A stretch of 64,000 nucleotides of DNA from Neomoorella stamsii (lineage in GTDB: Bacteria > Bacillota > DSM-521 > Neomoorellales > Neomoorellaceae): assembly GCF_002995805.1 (NCBI RefSeq), contig NZ_PVXL01000029.1, forward strand, positions 1-64,000, read 5' to 3'. This document shows, one piece after another, positions 58,704 to 64,000 of the stretch. Position 1 is the stretch's first letter; each line of letters begins with the position of its first letter. Both the position numbers and the translations under genes were made by a program. The notes under the pieces were generated by a model, which saw only the letters and a program-made list of their open reading frames with translations, searched no databases and had not been told where the DNA came from.

Positions 58704-61700
58704 GTGAAGTATCTCCCTGAAGATTATCCGGACCGCATCCGGTGGTTGCGAGCTAAACTGGGTTTGAGCCAAAAACGCCTGGCCGAGCTTCTGGGCGTCT
58801 CCTTCGCGTCTGTTAATCGCTGGGAGAACGGGCAGGCGCGCCCTAACCGTCTAGCCTGGAGTCAGATCCTGCGCCTGGGAATAGATGGTCCTGAGAGGTT
58901 ACGTAAACCGCCACTCACTGATACGGGCGCCGGGATTCAGGCGGCCGGGGCGTTTCGCGTGGCCGAAGACAAAGCGGCCTACTGGCTGTCCGACGAGCTG
59001 CCGGAGCCGCACCTACCGGGCAATACCGACTTCACCGCCCCGCCGGAGATCGTCCGCCTGGCCGTCGAGGTCGAGCGCCTGACTTATGGCCACCTTTTTA
59101 GCCCGGCCTTCGCCACCGAGACTTCGCTAATCGACCCGCTGCCGCACCAGCGCATCGCCGTTTACGACCATATGCTTCCCCAGCCCCGGCTGCGTTTTTT
59201 GCTGGCTGACGATGCCGGTGCCGGCAAGACCATTATGGCCGGCCTCTACATCCGCGAGATGCTCACCCGGCGCCTGATCCGGCGCGTCTTGATCGTTCCG
59301 CCTGCGGGTCTGGTCGGAAACTGGCAGCGGGAGCTAAGGACCCTTTTCAGCCTGCCTTTCAAGATAGTTACCGGGACGGACTCCCGCTCCGGCAACCCTT
59401 TCACCGGCCCGGGGAGCGATCTGGTGATCGTCAGCGTGGACACCCTCTGCGGGGCGCCGACTTTCGCGCGCCTCGGCGATCCTGACGTGGAGCCTTACGA
59501 CCTGGCGGTTTTCGACGAGGCCCACAAGCTCTCGGCCGACCGCAACCCCGACTTCACCGTGAGAAAAACCGACCGCTACCGCCTTGCCGAAGCGATTGCC
59601 GGGGCCGCGGACGATCCCGACTGGATGCTTCCCTGGCGCTGCCACCACCTGCTGCTGCTTACGGCCACACCCCATATGGGCAAGGACTTTCCTTACTTTT
59701 GCCTGTGGCGGCTGCTGGAGCCGGAGGCGCTGGCCACCATGGACGCCTTCAACGCCTACCCTCCGGAAGCGCGGCGGCGCCACTTTATCCGGCGGACCAA
59801 AGAGGAAATGGTGCGTTTTGACGGTACCCCGATCTACCCTAAAAGAGAATCCCACACTTTAAGCTACGACCTGGGCCCGGCCGAGCAGTGCCTCTACGAC
59901 GAGACCACTGCCTATATTCGCACCTATTACAACCGCGCCCGGATTCTCAACCGTGCGGCGGCGCGGCTGGCCATGAGCATTTTCCAGCGCCGGCTGGCTA
60001 GTTCCACCTACGCTTTGCTGCGCTCGCTAGAGCGGCGTCTGGAGAAGCTGGACAGGCTGATCGAGGACATCCAGAGCGGCCAGCTCACGGAAGAGCAGCT
60101 CACCGCCTTCCAACATAAAATCGAGAAAACGCCCGATGTTTTCGACCGGCTGACCGCCGACGAAGAGGAGCCGCAGGACGGGCGGGAGCAGAACGAGGTG
60201 GCTGAGGACCAGCTTCTAACCGGAGGGGTGGCCACCTCGCTGGCCGAACTGCTGGCCGAGCGGTTGCAGGTAGAAGACCTGCTCGACCTGGCGCGCCAGG
60301 TGCTCGCCTCAGGCGAAGAAGCGAAGTTCGAAAAACTGCGCGAAGTGCTGCAGGACGAACGCTTCCGGGAGGAGAAGATCCTGATTTTCACCGAGCACCG
60401 GGATACCCTTGATTTCCTGGTCCGGCGCCTGGAAGGCCTGGGTTACGCGGGAAGGATCGCCTTTATCCACGGTGGTATGGACTACCAGGAGCGCGAGGCG
60501 CAGGTGGAGTTCTTTAAGAAGCCGGTGCGGGAGGGCGGCGCTAACTTGATGGTGGCCACCGATGCCGCCGGGGAGGGGATCAACCTCCAGTTCTGCTGGC
60601 TGATGGTCAACTACGACATTCCTTGGAACCCGGCCCGGTTAGAGCAGCGGATGGGGCGCATCCACCGCTACAAGCAGATGCACGACCCGGTGCTCATCTT
60701 CAACTTGGTGGCGGGGAAGACCCGCGAGGGCAAGGTGCTCAAAACGCTACTCGAAAAACTGGAGCACATCCGGCGTGAGCTCGGTTCGGAGAAGGTCTTC
60801 GATGTCATCGGGATGCAGTTCGAAGGGGTATCGCTGAAAGAACTGATCCTGCAGGCGGTGATGGAGGAGCGGGAAGAGGAGGCTGTCCAGCAGATCGAGG
60901 GTCGCCTCGCGCCGGAGCAGTTCAAAGCGCGGCTGGAGCAGCGGGAAAAGCTCCTCGGCACCGGCGGCGATGTCGCTCTCCAGTTACCTGAACAGCGGGC
61001 CAAATTAGAGTGCGAAACACTGCGGCGCCTGTTGCCGGGGTACGTCCGCCGCTTCATCGAGAAATCGGCGCCGCTTTTACATATTGGTATTGATGGCGAT
61101 CTGGAAGGCTATTTTTCCTTCAAATCCCTCCAGCCGGGGGCACTCGACCCCTTTTGGCCCGTCCTGGAAAGCTACGACCCTGCCAGGTGGGAGCGGTTGA
61201 CCGTTTACAAGCCGGCCGAAGGCGAACCGGCGATTTTCCTGCACCCTGGCGAACCGCTCTTCGACCGCTACTGCTCGCTGGTGCGCGGCCGGTTTACGGA
61301 TCTGGCGCGGAAAGGCGGCGTTTTTGTTGATCCGTATGCCCAGTGCCCCTATTTTTTCCACCTGGCCCTGGTGCGGGTGGTGCGGCGGGCCGATCCGGCG
61401 CTGCCCGCGGTTTATGGCCGGGAAGAACCGGTGGAGGTGCGCCTGGTGGGGCTGCGGCAAGACGAGACCGGGGAGATCGAAGAGTGCCCGGTGGAGCACC
61501 TGATGCTGCTGCGCGGCGCCGAAGGAATCCCCCCGGCGGCCATTCCCCTTGTTGCCACCGTCACCGCTGCCTGCGCGCAGGCGAAAAACTTCCTTATCGA
61601 GCGGGTTGCCGAACCGCTGGCCGCGGCTCGGCGGCAGGCATTGGAGGACACCCTGGCCGGGCGGGAGGAGTTTATCTGCCGTGGCTACGCCTACCAGGAA

Positions 61701-62330
61701 GCGGAACTGGCCTTGAAGCGGGCCCGCCTTGCCGAGCGGGTCGGGGCAGGTGATGCGGCGGCTAAGGGGGAACTGACCAAGGTCAAAAAACAGCAGCGGG
61801 AGCTCGCTGACCGGAAAGAAAGGTCCCTGGCGGTGCTGCGGCGGGAGCCGGAACTGATCGTTCCGGGCAAGATCCAGTTCTTAGCGCACGCCCTGGTGGT
61901 GCCATCTACCGATCCGGAGGACAGAAAGCGCTACGACCGGGAGATCGAGCGAATTGCCGTCCGGATGGCCCGAGGTTACGAGGAGGAGCGGGGCTTTTCT
62001 GTCCAGGACGTTTCATTGCCTGAGCTGGCGCTTGATGCCGGCCTGGAAGCCTACCCCGGCTTCGATCTTTTGTCGCGCCACCCCGCGGGCGAGGAGCGGG
62101 CCATCGAGGTCAAGGGGCGGGCCAGCATTGGCGACATCGAACTTTCGGAGAACGAATGGGCGCGGGCCTGCAACCTGCGCCACCGCTATTGGCTCTACGT
62201 GGTTTACGACTGCGCCAGCGCCCACCCGCGCCTTTTGCGCGTCCAGGACCCCTTCGGCAAAATGCTGGCCCGGCGCAAAGGCGGCGTGGTCATCGGCGAA
62301 CAGGAAATCTTCGCGGCGGCGGAAAAATAA
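58704..62330 (+). CDS. HTH-SNF2 helicase-DUF3883 fusion (defence-type)
   Basis: A 1208-residue protein. Residues 5-60 are an XRE-type helix-turn-helix (LGLSQKRLAELLGVSFASVNRWENG). A SNF2/RapA-like helicase follows: Walker A DDAGAGKT near 169, DEAH near 270, and motif VI QRMGRIHRYKQ near 648. The last 90 residues contain a DUF3883-like, nuclease-related domain (ERAIEVKGRASIGDIELSENEW near 1130) with the D/E-E-V-K pattern of PD-(D/E)XK folds. It resembles helicases of DISARM-like and DUF1156-methylase defence islands. GTG 58704 has GGAGGGGG upstream. The HTH at the N-terminus may give DNA or operator binding and self-regulation. Confidence 0.85.
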   Translation: MKYLPEDYPDRIRWLRAKLGLSQKRLAELLGVSFASVNRWENGQARPNRLAWSQILRLGIDGPERLRKPPLTDTGAGIQAAGAFRVAEDKAAYWLSDELPEPHLPGNTDFTAPPEIVRLAVEVERLTYGHLFSPAFATETSLIDPLPHQRIAVYDHMLPQPRLRFLLADDAGAGKTIMAGLYIREMLTRRLIRRVLIVPPAGLVGNWQRELRTLFSLPFKIVTGTDSRSGNPFTGPGSDLVIVSVDTLCGAPTFARLGDPDVEPYDLAVFDEAHKLSADRNPDFTVRKTDRYRLAEAIAGAADDPDWMLPWRCHHLLLLTATPHMGKDFPYFCLWRLLEPEALATMDAFNAYPPEARRRHFIRRTKEEMVRFDGTPIYPKRESHTLSYDLGPAEQCLYDETTAYIRTYYNRARILNRAAARLAMSIFQRRLASSTYALLRSLERRLEKLDRLIEDIQSGQLTEEQLTAFQHKIEKTPDVFDRLTADEEEPQDGREQNEVAEDQLLTGGVATSLAELLAERLQVEDLLDLARQVLASGEEAKFEKLREVLQDERFREEKILIFTEHRDTLDFLVRRLEGLGYAGRIAFIHGGMDYQEREAQVEFFKKPVREGGANLMVATDAAGEGINLQFCWLMVNYDIPWNPARLEQRMGRIHRYKQMHDPVLIFNLVAGKTREGKVLKTLLEKLEHIRRELGSEKVFDVIGMQFEGVSLKELILQAVMEEREEEAVQQIEGRLAPEQFKARLEQREKLLGTGGDVALQLPEQRAKLECETLRRLLPGYVRRFIEKSAPLLHIGIDGDLEGYFSFKSLQPGALDPFWPVLESYDPARWERLTVYKPAEGEPAIFLHPGEPLFDRYCSLVRGRFTDLARKGGVFVDPYAQCPYFFHLALVRVVRRADPALPAVYGREEPVEVRLVGLRQDETGEIEECPVEHLMLLRGAEGIPPAAIPLVATVTAACAQAKNFLIERVAEPLAAARRQALEDTLAGREEFICRGYAYQEAELALKRARLAERVGAGDAAAKGELTKVKKQQRELADRKERSLAVLRREPELIVPGKIQFLAHALVVPSTDPEDRKRYDREIERIAVRMARGYEEERGFSVQDVSLPELALDAGLEAYPGFDLLSRHPAGEERAIEVKGRASIGDIELSENEWARACNLRHRYWLYVVYDCASAHPRLLRVQDPFGKMLARRKGGVVIGEQEIFAAAEK

Positions 62331-62350
62331 GTCTAATGGAGGGAGATAAC

Positions 62351-63046
62351 GTGGTTGAAGGAAACGAAAAGCGGGTGACGTATCCGAGTATTCCTGTGCG
62401 TAATTGGTGGGACTTGCGACGTAAGTTTATCCAAGCGCCTCCGCGTCAAGTTACGCCGGGCTACCTAGCTTCTGTCTTGGGCATATCTGAGGCAGCTGGG
62501 AAAAACCTCATTCCTCCTTTAAGGGCAGTTGGTTTTATTGACGACGAGGGTAAGCCGACACCCCTTGCTAATGATTGGCGGAGCGAAGAGCATTACCCGG
62601 ATGTTTGCAAAACAATTCGCGAAAACATTTATCCTCCAGAGTTGCTTGACGCGTTCCCTGGACCGAATCCTGATAGGGACGCGGTTGTAAGCTGGTTTTC
62701 CCGCAGCACAGGAACTGGAGAGGTAGCTGCAAAGAAGATGGCAGCATTTTATCTCCTTTTGTGTGAGGCAGACCCAAGTGCTCAAGATGCTGTTGTTGCT
62801 AAGGCACAAAGTGGTAGAAAGGTCAAATTAAGAAAAAAAACAACAACTAGTGAGTTAATAGCAGATAATAAACCGAATGATTATGCGCCCCCTGAAGACC
62901 TGAAGGTATATTCTGGATCTGGAGTCAAACTACCAAGTGTCCATATTGACATTCAGATCCATATTGCCGCCGACGCTAGGCCTGAGCAGATTGATCAGAT
63001 TTTTGCTAGCATGGCAAAACACTTATATGGGAGACATAGCGAATGA
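62351..63046 (+). CDS. DUF5343-like protein
   Basis: A 231-residue protein from GTG 62351, with GGAGGG at 62338-62343; ATG 62336 is in frame but lacks a site. The N-terminal half matches the DUF5343 pattern (TPGYLASVLGISEAAGKNLIPPLRAVGFIDDEGKPTPLANDWR), which looks like a winged-helix fold. The C-terminus is a basic linker (GRKVKLRKKTTTS), then a short strand-helix unit (VHIDIQIHIAADARPEQIDQIFASM). The gene is clearly more AT-rich than the helicase. It overlaps the next gene by 4 bp. The role is unknown; a DNA-binding or specificity role in the system is inferred. Confidence 0.72.
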   Translation: MVEGNEKRVTYPSIPVRNWWDLRRKFIQAPPRQVTPGYLASVLGISEAAGKNLIPPLRAVGFIDDEGKPTPLANDWRSEEHYPDVCKTIRENIYPPELLDAFPGPNPDRDAVVSWFSRSTGTGEVAAKKMAAFYLLLCEADPSAQDAVVAKAQSGRKVKLRKKTTTSELIADNKPNDYAPPEDLKVYSGSGVKLPSVHIDIQIHIAADARPEQIDQIFASMAKHLYGRHSE

Positions 63047-63546
63047 GGGTTGCTGCTTTTCGCATGATGTTGTCCCGAGCAGCGGCTGTGCAGAGCCTAG
63101 TTGATGAACTGGGTCTCCGGCTAAAACCGGAAGCTGATGTAACTTCACTTTACGATAATCTAATCACAGATGAGACTTTAAGAGAGGCAACAAGACAAGT
63201 TTTTCTAGATGGGCACTTTGCTTTGGCCGTCGAAGAGGCCTATAAGTGCCTAAATAATGTAGTCAAGCACAAGTCTGGCTTTACAACCGATGGAGCTAAG
63301 CTAATGAACGCGGTTTTTAGCCCTGAAAAACCACGATTAAAGATAAATGAGTTAAAAACTCAATCGCAGAAAGATCAGCAGCAGGGTTACATGCAAATAT
63401 TGGCAGGTTGTATGGTTGGGATTCGAAATCCTCGGGCTCACGAACACAGATACATGGATGAGCCATTTATTGCCTTAGAAATGTTAGTATGGGCAAATCA
63501 TTTAATCCGGATAGTGAAAACGTCTAAGCGAACACGGAGGAAGTGA
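63043..63546 (+). CDS. TIGR02391-like (Ymh) protein
   Basis: A 167-residue protein that starts in the ATGA overlap with the gene before it. GHFALAVEEAYKCLNNVVK, then GAKLMNAVFSP, and GCMVGIRNPRAHEHRYMDE match the TIGR02391/Ymh family, which is common in phage-defence and mobile regions; the RNPxAH stretch resembles the RX4-6H motif of HEPN ribonucleases. A HEPN-like RNA-cleaving role is therefore possible. It is AT-rich like its neighbour and ends 2 bp before the methylase start. Confidence 0.72.
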   Translation: MRVAAFRMMLSRAAAVQSLVDELGLRLKPEADVTSLYDNLITDETLREATRQVFLDGHFALAVEEAYKCLNNVVKHKSGFTTDGAKLMNAVFSPEKPRLKINELKTQSQKDQQQGYMQILAGCMVGIRNPRAHEHRYMDEPFIALEMLVWANHLIRIVKTSKRTRRK

Positions 63547-63548
63547 TC

Positions 63549-64000
63549 GTGAGTAATGACTTCCCGCGGCTTATCGAGCTGGCTTTTCCGCTGAAGCAGG
63601 CTTCGCTGGACTCGGTGCATGAGAAGAACGTACGGCACGGGCATATTTCCACCCTGCATATCTGGCCGGCGCGGCGCCCGTTAGCGGCCTGCCGGGCGGC
63701 GCTGATCGCCACGCTCTTGCCCGATCCCGGCACGCCAGAGGAGCGCCGGCGGATTCTGGAGAAACTGGCGGGCCGGGTAGTGCGGAAAGTGGAGAAGAAG
63801 AAACTGCCCGGCGGCCGGGTCATCGAGCGTATCCGGGAGGAGACCGAGGGCGGCATCCTGCACTGGGGGCGGGAGAACGGCCCGGCGCTGGAATGGGTCC
63901 GCGAAGAGATCAGAAAGGCTTACGGTGGCCGGGCACCCAGGGTGCTGGACCCCTTCGCCGGGGGCGGGTCGATACCGCTGGAGGCGATGCGGCTCGGCTG
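63549..64000 (+). CDS. DUF1156-domain DNA methylase (partial, N-terminus)
   Basis: An open frame from GTG 63549 to the window end (150 residues). The N-terminus (FPLKQASLDSVHEKNVRHGHISTLHIWPARRPLAACRAAL) is the DUF1156 domain of large adenine-specific DNA methylases, and DPFAGGGSIPLEAMRLG at the end is the SAM-binding motif I. Full-length members have about 900-1000 residues. With the helicase it forms the core of a modification-linked defence system; DUF499 ATPase and DUF3780 genes often follow in such islands but would lie outside this window. Codon use returns to GC-rich. Confidence 0.88.
   Translation, partial: MSNDFPRLIELAFPLKQASLDSVHEKNVRHGHISTLHIWPARRPLAACRAALIATLLPDPGTPEERRRILEKLAGRVVRKVEKKKLPGGRVIERIREETEGGILHWGRENGPALEWVREEIRKAYGGRAPRVLDPFAGGGSIPLEAMRLG

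Noticed and set aside
1-64000. CRISPR arrays, tRNA or rRNA genes
   Set aside because: No regularly spaced repeats, cloverleaf-like segments or rRNA stretches were recognised while reading the window; a covariance-model scan was not possible.

Overview
The window looks like chromosomal DNA of a thermophilic, anaerobic acetogenic Firmicute of the Moorella (Neomoorella) type. This is inferred from gene content: a corrinoid methyltransferase system with a reductive activator, a cytochrome bd operon of the kind known in Moorella, TRAP-type tryptophan control, many TTG/GTG starts, strong GGAGG sites and TTGACA/TATAAT promoters. No rRNA, tRNA or CRISPR array was seen.

Layout. 1-1.5 kb: end of a molybdopterin-binding gene and a decayed IS1634-type transposase. 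1.5-9.4 kb: a methyl-transfer operon holding a corrinoid protein, a methyltransferase II (methyl-THF type), a sensor kinase fused to its own corrinoid domain, an AraC-type response regulator, a reductive activator of corrinoid enzymes and a URO-D-fold candidate methyltransferase I. All four components of a methoxyl- or methyl-group-using system are present together with what looks like a dedicated methyl/corrinoid sensor. 10.2-30.5 kb: a catabolic region with a three-subunit molybdenum hydroxylase, a Tm-1-like protein, an FCD-type GntR regulator, a split PEP-synthase/rifampin-phosphotransferase-like dikinase, a P-loop protein, an SDR, a cyclase, archaeal-type GAPDH and PGK, a LarA-like protein and a complete acetoin-dehydrogenase-type complex. 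Three promoters here carry the same operator, so I infer one GntR regulon.

30.5-36 kb: pabC, pabB (with a TRAP-type attenuator), a J-domain protein, hpt and guaA, followed by toxin-antitoxin debris that includes a candidate type I holin-like toxin with a convergent antisense promoter. 36.9-41.3 kb: two MtaA-like methyltransferases flanking a PucR/CdaR regulator, then a guanylate-kinase-like gene. 41.4-48.6 kb: cydA-cydB-fused cydDC with an Rrf2 regulator and paired dyad sites, and a ferritin-like protein. 48.6-52.7 kb: a drug-efflux-type ABC exporter with a truncated TetR gene, and a PIN/Phd toxin-antitoxin pair. 52.9-56.4 kb: a tryptophan-type ECF transporter operon (trpP, two ATPases, EcfT) behind a second TRAP-type leader. 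57-58.2 kb: an IS110 transposase broken by frameshifts.

58.5-64 kb: start of a defence-type island with an HTH-SNF2 helicase-DUF3883 protein, a DUF5343-like protein, a TIGR02391-like protein and a DUF1156 DNA methylase that runs off the window.

The best candidates for something undescribed are the corrinoid-PocR-LytS sensor kinase in the methyltransferase operon, the GntR regulon combining a split dikinase with archaeal GAPDH/PGK, the TRAP leaders on pabB and trpP, the type I toxin/antisense locus, and the defence island with two small accessory genes between helicase and methylase. All assignments are from reading the sequence; no database search was run.
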